DNA of 51,795 nt from an uncultured Coriobacteriaceae bacterium (GTDB taxonomy: Bacteria; Actinomycetota; Coriobacteriia; Coriobacteriales; Atopobiaceae), in NCBI GenBank assembly GCA_902793465.1, contig CADBDT010000013.1:1-51795 (forward strand), written 5' to 3'. Made by a program: the position numbers and the translations under genes. This document shows positions 41,277 through 50,227 of the stretch, in pieces. Under the pieces are notes generated by a model that saw nothing but the letters and a program-made list of their open reading frames with translations, was not told where the DNA came from and did not search any database. Numbering within the stretch: the first letter of the stretch is position 1; each line of letters starts with the position of its first letter.

Positions 41277-42245
41277 ATGGAAAACACTTGCCCTAAATGC
41301 GGATTGCCCATAAAGAGAATCGACGAGGTGTGCGCAAACTGCGGGACGATGCTCAAGGGCGCGGATCAGGCGGACAAAACGCGCCCCGATTCGTTCCGAA
41401 CCCCCGCATTCTCCACGAGCAGACGCAACCAGACTGCCGATGTCCCCGCACACATCGCCAAGCATGGTTCCACACTCCCGAGCCCCGTAACAAAGGGGCG
41501 CCCCAAACCGATTGCGATTGTCGCAGGGCTTTGCCTGGCACTTGCGATAGGCTCGCTGCTCTTCGCGAACCACCGGGAAGGCCTCGCGGCAAAGAACGTC
41601 TCCAGCGAAGCCGAGGCCTCCAGCGCTTCGGACGGCACGGGCACGACGCAAGTCGCCAGCGTCGTTGAGCCCGCGGAGGATGCAGGACAAAGCCCCGTCT
41701 TGGATGAACCGGTCCCAACCGACCAGAAGAAAGCAAATACCGAGGACGACAAAGGAAGCTCCCGCGACAGCTCGGGGAAGGAATCCACCAGTTCGACCTC
41801 TTCCAAGTACCCTGGGCTCGTCGGAATCTGGAAAGGCACGCTACAGGCCAGCAACTCCAGCACGTACTGCTACGGCGCCTCCGAGATGCCCCTCGTGCTC
41901 GACATCAAAAAGGTTGACGCGACGGGGATGATAACGGCCGACATACACGTCTGCTTCCACGGCCATAGCGAACTCGCGAACTCCGCCGCCTCAGACGAGG
42001 GGGACGCCTATATGGACTACACGGACGTCGTGCTCACGTATTCAAACGGCCAGCTCCGCTACTCGGACGAGAAGATGAGCCAGTACCCCGGAATCACCTG
42101 CATGCTCAACATCATCCTCGACGTAAAGGACATCGAGTCCTCCCGCCCGTCCATCAGCGGCCTCGTCGATGCCACGTACGACCTATGGGACTCCAATGGC
42201 CCCTGGGGAAATCAGACCGACTACTTCGTCCTGGAGAGGCAGTGA
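41277..42245 (+). CDS. Zinc-ribbon single-pass membrane protein
   Basis: A 322-residue protein. Residues 1–27 form a zinc ribbon (CPKCG and CANCG). A Pro/Thr-rich cytosolic linker leads to one transmembrane helix (about 80–98, IAIVAGLCLALAIGSLLFA). A Ser/Thr/Glu-rich external stalk (about 105–180) follows, and a beta-rich domain (about 182–322, LVGIWKGTLQ, MPLVLDIKKVDATGMITADIHVC, WGNQTDYFVLERQ) with Cys residues ends the protein. The stop is 9 bp before the first kinase gene. I do not recognise the external domain; WxGT-type openings occur in lipocalin-like beta barrels. It may sense the envelope for the kinases downstream. Confidence 0.65.
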   Translation: MENTCPKCGLPIKRIDEVCANCGTMLKGADQADKTRPDSFRTPAFSTSRRNQTADVPAHIAKHGSTLPSPVTKGRPKPIAIVAGLCLALAIGSLLFANHREGLAAKNVSSEAEASSASDGTGTTQVASVVEPAEDAGQSPVLDEPVPTDQKKANTEDDKGSSRDSSGKESTSSTSSKYPGLVGIWKGTLQASNSSTYCYGASEMPLVLDIKKVDATGMITADIHVCFHGHSELANSAASDEGDAYMDYTDVVLTYSNGQLRYSDEKMSQYPGITCMLNIILDVKDIESSRPSISGLVDATYDLWDSNGPWGNQTDYFVLERQ

Positions 42246-42253
42246 GGCAGACC

Positions 42254-43747
42254 ATGAAGCGAGGGCGATTTTATCCGGCGGAGTCGTGCGACGTCGAGTT
42301 CGAGATCGACGGAGGCAAGGGCCGAATCGAGCCTGGCGAGCTCTATTCCCTTCAGGCAGAATGCGGGACCTTCGGCAAGCTGGCCCTGTTCGGGAGGCAC
42401 TCCCGGGCCAGGCTTGCCTGCCTGAAGGTATTTGACGCGGAGGCAGACGTGGACGGCGAGCCGCCTGACGACATCGTCGCGGAGGCCGAGGCGCTAGAAG
42501 CTCAAGGAGGTAGGTACGCACCCGCGTACATCTGCCTAGGGAAAGCCTTGGGGGAAGATGACGGGCTCTACCACTGGGCGATTGCGATGGAGTATCTCGA
42601 AGGGTATCGGTCGATCGAGAGCATGGTCGTCGCTCGGGGCGGGACTCTGGACAGCGGGCGTGACCATGCAGCCGAGCGAACTTGCACCCTCCTCGTAGAG
42701 ATAGCGAAGGCGATCAGGTCGATTCACTCATCTGGTCACGTGCATCGCGATCTAAGCCCCAGAAACATCCTGGTGAAAGGGGTCGAGGACGGAAGCGAGG
42801 ACATACGAGTCATCGACTTCGGCCAATCCACCCAGCGGTTCGACTACATGGGCACCACCGGCGGGGCAAGGCCACACCTCGGAACACCCGGGTTCACCGC
42901 CCCCGAAATATTCGACTTGGCGGCGCTACGGGGCAGAGGCTCGCAGGCGACGAGCTCCTTCTCGCTTGGGGCGCTCGCCTACTTCATCGCGAGCGGGCAA
43001 GCACCGTTCGAGCTGGAGTTCGACAGCGAGAACCAACGATACAGGCAGCAGATGGAGCACTGCAGACGGGCGGATGAGAGCCCCGTAACTATCGAGCACT
43101 TCTGCCGGATGGCACGGATCGAGAGAGAGCCCATACCGCTAAACGACGATGCGATACGGATCTTCTCATCCGATGCGAAAGCCCGCTCGACACTCCTCCT
43201 AATCGACGCCTGCACCCACGGGAAGCCCTTCGCTCGCCCAACCATGGACGAGGCGATCCACATCTTGGAAGGGACTCGAGACTCCGTGGAAAACGTCGTG
43301 CCTGGAATACCGATGGCGGCGCCCCGCTCCCAAGCTCTGTACAGATCCGCCTTGGACGAGTATGCGAACGGTGACGATGCGGAGCCGTGCAACCGCCGCG
43401 TATCCGCCGTGTCGGCGATCTCGGCCGCCGGCGGTAACGCGGACGGGGCCCTCCTCGCAGGCGCTGCTCTGGAGCGAATCGGCGATGGGTTCCCGACCGC
43501 CAGCCTGTCGATGGGGTTCTATCGGATGGCCGCAGATGCCGGGTCGGACACGGCGAAGACCTGCGTCGCAAGGCTCCTGCTCGACCACCAAGGCACTGAA
43601 GACGACTTGGCGGAGGCCCTGCGTCTTTTGACGGAGGCGGCGGCATCGGGAAACGCATATGCGAAGAGGACGATCGATCAATTGGCGGCATGCAATCCGG
43701 CCATCCGGACATCACCTAACCGAACGAAAGCGAAGGAGCAGCGATGA
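42254..43747 (+). CDS. Ser/Thr protein kinase with C-terminal helical repeats
   Basis: A 497-residue cytosolic Hanks-type kinase. The Gly-loop is CGTFGKLALFG, Lys58 lies in LACLKVF, the catalytic loop is HVHRDLSPRNIL (about 164), DFG is VIDFGQS (about 188) and the APE motif is FTAPEIF. All catalytic residues are present, so it is probably active. The last 110 residues resemble Sel1-like repeats (LLAGAALERIGDG..AS.GFYRMAADAGSDTAKTCVARLL, LRLLTEAAASGNAYAK). No transmembrane helix. ATG at 42254 has GAGG upstream; its stop overlaps the next gene by 4 bp (ATGA). AGG Arg codons are frequent. Confidence 0.88.
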   Translation: MKRGRFYPAESCDVEFEIDGGKGRIEPGELYSLQAECGTFGKLALFGRHSRARLACLKVFDAEADVDGEPPDDIVAEAEALEAQGGRYAPAYICLGKALGEDDGLYHWAIAMEYLEGYRSIESMVVARGGTLDSGRDHAAERTCTLLVEIAKAIRSIHSSGHVHRDLSPRNILVKGVEDGSEDIRVIDFGQSTQRFDYMGTTGGARPHLGTPGFTAPEIFDLAALRGRGSQATSSFSLGALAYFIASGQAPFELEFDSENQRYRQQMEHCRRADESPVTIEHFCRMARIEREPIPLNDDAIRIFSSDAKARSTLLLIDACTHGKPFARPTMDEAIHILEGTRDSVENVVPGIPMAAPRSQALYRSALDEYANGDDAEPCNRRVSAVSAISAAGGNADGALLAGAALERIGDGFPTASLSMGFYRMAADAGSDTAKTCVARLLLDHQGTEDDLAEALRLLTEAAASGNAYAKRTIDQLAACNPAIRTSPNRTKAKEQR

Positions 43748-44673
43748 ACACTTTTGACAAATCAAATCGACTCATGCTGGCAATCAATCGAATCGACATC
43801 TGGGGCAGAACCGTGGCGATGCGCCTTGGACACATCCTGTCAAACGATGACCTGCGTCACGCCGGCGCAGAGATCGCAAGGAACCCCGTCGCGATCGAGG
43901 ACGCGTGCTGGAGAGGGATGCTGGCAAACCAGAAGGTCTGGTCGGACTGCGTCGAGCTGCCTACGGCCTGCGTAGTCCGGGTCAGCCCCGAGGACTGGCA
44001 CGGATACTGGAGGGTTGACACCCCAGACAAGTGCCGCATGCTCAGCGACAGGTTGGCGGCTCGCGCGAAAGACAAAATGGGCTCTCGTGAAGTCGCCGTC
44101 AAGGTCACCATACTGCCCAGCGGGTCCGTGAGCCAAGGCTACTTCGACGTAGCCACGTCCTTCGCACATCGCAAACCTCGCACACGCAACGAACCCAGCG
44201 CACCGAACACCGCGCTCCCATCCACCCAAAGGATCACGCGCGACAGCCACGAGGCATCCACCGGCCAGAGCACGGCGAAACACATGGGAGACTACCCAGT
44301 GTCAGAAGGCTTTCCCCAGACCGAGAAGTCGCCCTTGTCGCGCACGTCATGCATCCTCGCGCTCCCGGACGGATCCATACAATCCGTCTGGGACGGCGAC
44401 ACGATCGGATCCAATCACGGATCCTGCACCCTGCGGTTCGACACGAGCCAGTATCCCCACCTTCACAGGCTGCATGCCGAGTTCAAGAACGTCAGCGGCC
44501 ACTGGAAGCTCGTGAACGTGGGGAAAAACGGATCCCAGGTCTTCAAGGCAGACGGCAGCGTCCGGAAGCTCGATGCGGGGAACCAGTGCATCTTGGATGA
44601 CGGCGACGTGCTGGTTCTTGGACAGGAGCTTACGCTTGTCTTCTATAACCAAAGCAATATGAGCTGGCGTTAA
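43744..44673 (+). CDS. FhaA-like protein: DUF3662 plus FHA domain
   Basis: A 309-residue protein whose ATG overlaps the kinase stop, so the two are coupled. Residues about 15–140 are the DUF3662-type domain, with VVRVSPEDWHGYWRVDTPDK closely matching the paralogue at 30850–31785. A Ser/Thr/Pro linker (about 145–205) follows. The FHA domain is at 210–305: SVWDGDTIGSNHG, YPHLHRLHAEFKNVSGHWKLVNVGKNGSQVF, LDDGDVLVLGQELTLVF. The usual SRxH is HRLHAEF, so the phosphothreonine pocket may be partly kept. A likely docking partner or substrate of the neighbouring kinases. Confidence 0.82.
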   Translation: MNTFDKSNRLMLAINRIDIWGRTVAMRLGHILSNDDLRHAGAEIARNPVAIEDACWRGMLANQKVWSDCVELPTACVVRVSPEDWHGYWRVDTPDKCRMLSDRLAARAKDKMGSREVAVKVTILPSGSVSQGYFDVATSFAHRKPRTRNEPSAPNTALPSTQRITRDSHEASTGQSTAKHMGDYPVSEGFPQTEKSPLSRTSCILALPDGSIQSVWDGDTIGSNHGSCTLRFDTSQYPHLHRLHAEFKNVSGHWKLVNVGKNGSQVFKADGSVRKLDAGNQCILDDGDVLVLGQELTLVFYNQSNMSWR

Positions 44674-44745
44674 TTGACGTCATCGAGGCCTGACGGCAGA
44701 GGCTTTCTGCAAAGCACGAGAACTTAAGAGATATGGAAGAGAGAT

Positions 44746-45411
44746 ATGCCCGTGAATTACTCGACAAGCGGCCACGAGGCCAATACGTTGCCGGTGTCGG
44801 TATGTGTGATTGACCAAGATAGAGCGCATCCGGTCCACGCGCGAGCCGAATCCTTGGAGGGCAGGCTGGTGATGGCGATGAGCTTCGGCAGCAAGAAAGG
44901 GGGGTTCGAGAGGTTCTTAGCGCGGGCGTCTTGCGCGTTGGCTGTAGACCGTGCCATGAAGGGAATGAATGTCCCGAAAGCCTTCTCGGACACGTGCAAA
45001 GAGGCCAGAAAGATATGCAGGGACAATGGGAGGAGCGAGAGCACCTCATTGCTTCTCGCAAGCATACAAGACGGAATCTTCGAAGCGGAGTGGGCTGGGG
45101 AATTGTCCATAGTCAGAATCCGAAATGGCAGCCAAGATGTCCTCGGGGGGCCACGGCTCTGGCACATGCACCAAGACGGCTTCACGACCCGTGCGCCATC
45201 CTTCACAAAGAGGAGACTAGAGGAACGCGACAGACTGATAGTCATGAGCTCTAACCTCGATTCCTCAATTCGCAACCAGTCATACCCCTGCAGCGCCGCG
45301 CCATCCACCAGTCCCCACGAATGCTGTGCCGGACTCATCCACTGCGCCCTTCGCGAACGGATAGACCACGCCGCTCTAATCGTCGCAGATGCCTGGAGCG
45401 GCATCCTGTAG
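44746..45411 (+). CDS. PP2C-like protein, probable pseudophosphatase
   Basis: A 221-residue protein that follows the outline of PP2C/Stp phosphatases but lacks the metal-binding aspartates. The DGMGG motif position reads SFGSKKGG before FLARASCALAVDRAM. STSLLLASIQDGIFEAEWAGELSIVRIRNG replaces the TT..A....GDSR block (GDSR is GELS). RLEERDRLIVMSSNLD replaces LxxGDxLLLCSDGL (SDG is SSN), and ERIDHAALIVAD replaces DNxTVIVV. The assignment rests on the order and spacing of these blocks. It lies in the kinase–FHA cassette where a phosphatase would be expected. ATG at 44746 has AAGAGAG upstream. Confidence 0.5.
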   Translation: MPVNYSTSGHEANTLPVSVCVIDQDRAHPVHARAESLEGRLVMAMSFGSKKGGFERFLARASCALAVDRAMKGMNVPKAFSDTCKEARKICRDNGRSESTSLLLASIQDGIFEAEWAGELSIVRIRNGSQDVLGGPRLWHMHQDGFTTRAPSFTKRRLEERDRLIVMSSNLDSSIRNQSYPCSAAPSTSPHECCAGLIHCALRERIDHAALIVADAWSGIL

Positions 45412-45445
45412 ACTTTACGTAAACAAACTACACAGGAGGTCAAAC

Positions 45446-46717
45446 ATGGCAGACAGGAAAACGGCACCTCGCAGAAGTCGCGAGCCTCGCGCCAGAGCAT
45501 TCTCTTTCGTGCTAAACCAGTTTCATTCCTTGGCAAAGCAGGTCATGTCTGAAGACGAGAAGGAACCCAGCATCGTGACTTACTGGCAGTGCTTCTTCCC
45601 CGAGATCAGGGGGAGGGACTACACCAGGTCGAACTTCGAGAAGGGAAAGGGACCAGAGCAGCTCCTCGAGATACTCCAGCCCAACGTGGAAATCATGATG
45701 AGCCAAGAAGACCTTAGGGCAGTGGGCAACTTCAACGGGAGCTCTCTGTTCGGCAAGTCATGCCTCGTTGGCTGGATTCTTCGCACTTGGGAGGGACCGT
45801 TCTGCGGCCTCATCACAAGCACGCTGTTCGACGAGTATTTTGACAAGAAGGCGCTGGAGGAGTTCTACAAGTTACTGGCACAGGATTTCAGGAGCCCCAA
45901 CTACCTGTTCCAAGAGTTCAAGACATGTCTCGACGACATCTACGAGCTTGCCCACGGAACGGCGACAATAGGTACCGAGCCTTGGCCTGACCATCCAGCA
46001 CAATACGCGGAATATATGGTCAACAAGGCCCAGTCCCCCCAAAGGTTGGACTTCAAGGCAGACCTCGCCACGACGCTCATCATGGCGGCGCTCAACGGTC
46101 CACGAGACTACCGCCCCGACCTCCTGATCTTCAACAGGCCACAAGTGGTGGCGACCGAAAAGGAAGCCACGCACGATAGGTACCCGTGGAACATCGCGAG
46201 GGGCCAAATCGACAAGGGAACGACCACAGCCTATCTCTCGCGTGTCACGTTCCCAACCGACCCAGCCGACGCGCGCGAGTGGATGCTATGCGAGTCCTCA
46301 TCCCCCATACGTAGCGACGAGATGGCGGGGACGATGACATACCCTCTTGTCGGCATAAGCAAGGTTGACCTAGTCAGGGCTTCGGACGGCAGAGACGGAT
46401 TCAGCCGCTACACGAGAATAGACGACTCCTGCATTATTCCGCTCGACTGCAACCGGGTGTCATCGGAACATGCGCAGCTCACGCTCGAGGACGACGGATG
46501 GTACCTAACGGACCTCGAGACCACCAACGGAACCCTGCTGATACGAGTGAACGAGGATCGGTACCACCTCTGCAGAGAGGGACTGTCTGAAGTGAGGGAA
46601 AATCACGTCAGGCTCGAAAACGGGGACGTGATCTGCCTTGCCCCGGACTGGGCAAACGAGCAGCCCCTCAACGACTCACCCGCGTTCGTGTTCCAACTGG
46701 CAGCATCAAAGTGGTAG
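45446..46717 (+). CDS. FHA-domain protein with unrecognised N-terminal domain
   Basis: A 423-residue protein. Residues about 1–300 form a helical domain I do not recognise (LNQFHSLAKQVMSEDEKEPS, SLFGKSCLVGWILRTWEGPF, ALEEFYKLLAQDFRSPNYLF). The C-terminal domain is a textbook FHA: CNRVSSEHAQLTLEDDGWYLTDLETTNGTLL, then LENGDVICLAP, with the Ser/His and the TNGT Asn intact, so it should bind phosphothreonine. ATG at 45446 has GGAGG 6 bp upstream; 45389 was rejected. Four bases separate the stop from the membrane kinase start. The N-terminal domain may be the effector of the cassette. Confidence 0.78.
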   Translation: MADRKTAPRRSREPRARAFSFVLNQFHSLAKQVMSEDEKEPSIVTYWQCFFPEIRGRDYTRSNFEKGKGPEQLLEILQPNVEIMMSQEDLRAVGNFNGSSLFGKSCLVGWILRTWEGPFCGLITSTLFDEYFDKKALEEFYKLLAQDFRSPNYLFQEFKTCLDDIYELAHGTATIGTEPWPDHPAQYAEYMVNKAQSPQRLDFKADLATTLIMAALNGPRDYRPDLLIFNRPQVVATEKEATHDRYPWNIARGQIDKGTTTAYLSRVTFPTDPADAREWMLCESSSPIRSDEMAGTMTYPLVGISKVDLVRASDGRDGFSRYTRIDDSCIIPLDCNRVSSEHAQLTLEDDGWYLTDLETTNGTLLIRVNEDRYHLCREGLSEVRENHVRLENGDVICLAPDWANEQPLNDSPAFVFQLAASKW

Positions 46718-46721
46718 GCTG

Positions 46722-49046
46722 ATGGCCGGAACGGAACCCGTTTCACAAGGCACGACATTTACGGTTACCGAGGTCCCAAGAGGAAGCCAGCTCCACATAG
46801 GCGACGTCGGCAACGTTCGGTCGACTTTGGGGTCGGGAGCCTATGGCAAGTCTTGCGTATGCGAGTTCAGCGACACCAGGACAGCGGTGAAGTACGTAAT
46901 GAGCGCTTCACAGCAGGGAATGGCGAGAGCTGAGTACGACATTCTCGTTGGACTGCACGGTGCCGGGGGCCATGCTCCGCTCGCCCTCGGATATGGCACG
47001 ATACGCATCGGCGCGATTACCAGAGAGGCTCTCTGCGAGGAGCTATGCGGCGGCAACACGCTGCAACACGTGATAGAGCACCAGCTGGGAGACGGCCGAC
47101 CTGTGACCGCGGCTAGCGTTTCCGGAATGGGCCTGTCAATCGCCTCGGCCGTGGAGGCGATTGGCTCACAGGGCGTGCGACATGGGGACCTGTCCCACTC
47201 GAACGTGCTCCTCAGACGTGACGACAAGGGTGCCTGGGCCTGCACCATCATCGATTTCGGGCAGGCCGCCCAAACCGCTCGACCGGAGATAACGTCGAAT
47301 CGCCCCGGAACCGTCGCCTTCAGTGCCGCCGAAATGTTTCCCGGGGCCAAGTACTCGAGATACAAGGACAAACCCAGCGCGGACGTGTATTCCGTCGGCG
47401 CCTTGATGCTCTACATGCGGGTTTGGGCCAGATTCGAGAAGAAGGACCAAGGAAGCTACTTCAAACGATTCCCGACGCTAGCCGACGGCACCGACGCAAT
47501 CGACGAGTTCAAGAGACGTCCACTCAATCTCGTCGACATGCTGAACGAGCTAGGCGAAGACGCGGATGACGACGACCGGGAGCTGAGCAAACTAATTTCT
47601 GAGCTCACCGAGTTCGACCCTAGCCTCAGACCAAGTATCGAGGAATGCGTCGCCAGGCTCTCTCGCCTGGCGGGCACGCGGTCGGACGCCCTGGAATCTC
47701 GCCATCGGGCTGCAATCGTGCGGAGAAGCGTTAGGAGGAGAATCTCGAGGGCGATTCCCATCCTCCGCCGCATGGGCAAGGTCGCACTCGTGCTTTGGTT
47801 CGCATACCTCACTTTCGCCGTATGCCAAGCACTCTTCATTGACTTCAGATTGCCCGCCATCAGGGAGAGGGAGGAGGTGGAGATAGACAAGGATTCAGCG
47901 CTCTGGCACATGATTGATGACGACTTTCGCGCAAACGACCAAGACACTTACGACCCAGATACGCCCGGACTCAGGGAACACAACCCAAGTCTTTCGGGCG
48001 GCCATCTCAACATCAGGAAGTATGGTTCGATGACCGCATACTACGATTCAGATAAGTACATCTCCAGCGACGGCTACGAACTCCAATCTGGCGACATGGC
48101 ATACACCGACACGCGTGAAGTGCTAATCGTGCCCTATAAAGACGAATGGAACGAAGTCGTGCAGCCCATCCTGTGGGGCGACAACCAGCTGAACATGGAG
48201 GTAATCGCGCGCGGAGGAAGAGAATATGTATCCTATCGATACATCACTCCACGTCCAGATACCGAAATGAAGACGGTCGACGAGTATCTTGACGACGTCA
48301 CGTGGATCGACGGGCAAGTCAAGAGCGCCAGCTATGCCAACCTCGACCTCTCATACAAGGCTGGCACTAGAGTCGAGGAAGGAAAAGAAGGAAGCCTGGG
48401 GTTCAAGGAGGTATCGTGCTACGCCCGACGCAGCGACACCTGCATCCTGGAGGCGCGCATCGTGCTATACGCAGACGAGGCGTCGCTATCAGCCGTCAGC
48501 TACGATGAGCTGCTGGAAGACCTTTTCTCAACCATCCAGATCAAATCGACCAACCTCGATGAGGTCACCGCATCCTCCCCATACGCCAACGTCGTAATAG
48601 TCAGCGACGACGGGCAGTGGCAGGCGATCATAATGGAGGACGAGGACTTCAAGCCATACGTGAGGAAGGGGAAGGAGTGGTATTACCACTCTGTCAGCGC
48701 CTGCACGGCTACGAGGTATTCGGAATCCTTCGTGTACGACTTCGCCCCCGAAGCAGACGCTGACGAGTGGCTGGGCCAAGGAGACGGGAAGGGCGGCCCT
48801 ATTGTCCAAGAGGGGGACATCCCAGCCAACGACGGAATGACCGTCCGCTGGTCCCTCGCCGATGTCGGCTACGAAACCAACAGCCTGAACTTGAGAGTCT
48901 GCGTGCAGGTGGAGGACTGCGCGCTCTACATCGAAGGCATCGTGCCCTCCTCCTCCGACGGAGAAGAGGTCGTCAATTACCTGATGCTGGAGACTGTCGA
49001 GATCTCCAGGAATCAGCGGCCGGTGCTCCAAGTTAGGGACGAATGA
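46722..49046 (+). CDS. Membrane Ser/Thr protein kinase with large external domain
   Basis: A 774-residue PknB-like architecture. Kinase residues about 25–315: GSGAYGKSCVC, Lys57 in TAVKYV, VRHGDLSHSNVLL, TIIDFGQA and FSAAEMF. HRD is HGD, as in some non-RD kinases, while the catalytic Asp and DFG are kept. A single transmembrane helix lies at about 349–372 (VALVLWFAYLTFAVCQALF). The remaining 400 residues are predicted outside, Tyr/Asp-rich, without PASTA repeats; I do not recognise them. The DNA region starts at the ATG at 46722, 4 bp after the FHA gene stop, so translational coupling is likely. Confidence 0.85.
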   Translation: MAGTEPVSQGTTFTVTEVPRGSQLHIGDVGNVRSTLGSGAYGKSCVCEFSDTRTAVKYVMSASQQGMARAEYDILVGLHGAGGHAPLALGYGTIRIGAITREALCEELCGGNTLQHVIEHQLGDGRPVTAASVSGMGLSIASAVEAIGSQGVRHGDLSHSNVLLRRDDKGAWACTIIDFGQAAQTARPEITSNRPGTVAFSAAEMFPGAKYSRYKDKPSADVYSVGALMLYMRVWARFEKKDQGSYFKRFPTLADGTDAIDEFKRRPLNLVDMLNELGEDADDDDRELSKLISELTEFDPSLRPSIEECVARLSRLAGTRSDALESRHRAAIVRRSVRRRISRAIPILRRMGKVALVLWFAYLTFAVCQALFIDFRLPAIREREEVEIDKDSALWHMIDDDFRANDQDTYDPDTPGLREHNPSLSGGHLNIRKYGSMTAYYDSDKYISSDGYELQSGDMAYTDTREVLIVPYKDEWNEVVQPILWGDNQLNMEVIARGGREYVSYRYITPRPDTEMKTVDEYLDDVTWIDGQVKSASYANLDLSYKAGTRVEEGKEGSLGFKEVSCYARRSDTCILEARIVLYADEASLSAVSYDELLEDLFSTIQIKSTNLDEVTASSPYANVVIVSDDGQWQAIIMEDEDFKPYVRKGKEWYYHSVSACTATRYSESFVYDFAPEADADEWLGQGDGKGGPIVQEGDIPANDGMTVRWSLADVGYETNSLNLRVCVQVEDCALYIEGIVPSSSDGEEVVNYLMLETVEISRNQRPVLQVRDE

Positions 49047-49147
49047 TCAGATGGGCAACCCGATGCTGACCATCCGTACGCGGGGACGGCCGTCCACCTC
49101 ATGCCTATGATCATCCGTGAACCATGTTCCGGGAAAGGAGCTACATA

Positions 49148-50214
49148 ATGGCCTACACCGTATCAACACAGCCTGAGTCGTCACCCTCACCGCACCAGAA
49201 GGATCCCCTTTCGCCACTGTCCACGATGGGGTGCCACTCGGAAACGTCTTTACGTCAAGACAGGGTTCCTTCGCGTACGTCCACGACATAGAGGCTTGGA
49301 GCAGGCAGTTCCCAAGCCTGCCCCACCTCGCGCTGAAGGAGTCGCATGCGGGCTTCGTCGAGAGCGAACTCGTAGTGAATGATTCAGATGATGACTATTG
49401 GGCCAAGGAATACGGCCTGTCGGAAAGCCGACCCCTGCTCGCTGGGTACCTCGGCGACAGGGTCCCATCGAACGATGCCGATATCCAGGGAGCATACCGT
49501 CATATCTGTGACGAATGGAACACCCTCGTACAGTCCGACGGCGCTGGGGGGCACAGCCCGAGAGTGTATGCGTTCGGGTATGTCAAACGGCTTGATATAG
49601 CGCACCCCGCCATCGTGATGGATTGGGTGGACGATGCAGGGGAAACACCCCTATACAGGTATTTGGTCTTTTCCGTAGGGACATACGGGATGGGACTGGA
49701 CGCGAGGAGGGCCGCGCATGCCGTTCGCTCAATATGCGAGGCGCTAAGGCCGCTTCACCGCAGGCACATATGCCACAGGAATCTCAAGCCTGACAACGTA
49801 TTGATATCCCCGGACGGGAGCTCCGCCTCGATTGTTGACCTTGGACAGGCTTGATCGACAAACGGTGACTTCATCGACAATCACCTGACCGTCTCGCAAG
49901 AATACGGCGCGCCTGAAATGTTCGCAATCGCTGGCGAAGAGCTCTTCTCGTATCGCGCCAGCGAGTGGTGCGACGTATGGTCGCTCGGTGCGATTCTCTG
50001 GTACCTACGAGTCGGCAAAGACCCTGGCGTACCGGCTCACCCGAAGGACAAGCAGGCTCTATCCCTTACGACAGAGCTAATAAACGACATCGACGACCTA
50101 AGGCTCAGCTCGGTCATCAACTGGTGTACCAGCAGAAGCCCAAGGGCGAGTCCAACCGTATCGGCAGTGGCGATCATGCTCTCTCATAGAGTCTGGGAAA
50201 GCGCTGGGTGCTGA
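49148..50214 (+). pseudogene. Broken pseudokinase gene (frameshift and in-frame TGA)
   Basis: Kinase-like sequence runs through one frame from about 49177 to 50214. It begins with VVTLTAPEGSPFATVHDG, paralogous to the start of the upstream membrane kinase, and includes ALKE, ICHRNLKPDNVLI, VDLGQA and EYGAPEMF. The start with a good ribosome site (AAGGAG, ATG 49148) is in another frame that stops at 49289, so a frameshift lies between 49177 and 49288. An in-frame TGA at 49852–49854 interrupts the activation loop right after DLGQA. HRD is HRN and DFG is DLG, so even the unbroken ancestor was probably catalytically dead. No transmembrane part follows. Confidence 0.8.
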
Positions 50215-50227
50215 CGTGCATCACGGA

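Noticed and set aside
49852..49854. Selenocysteine codon in the pseudokinase
   Set aside because: Paralogous kinases have no Cys at this place in the activation loop, and a separate frameshift in the same gene supports decay.
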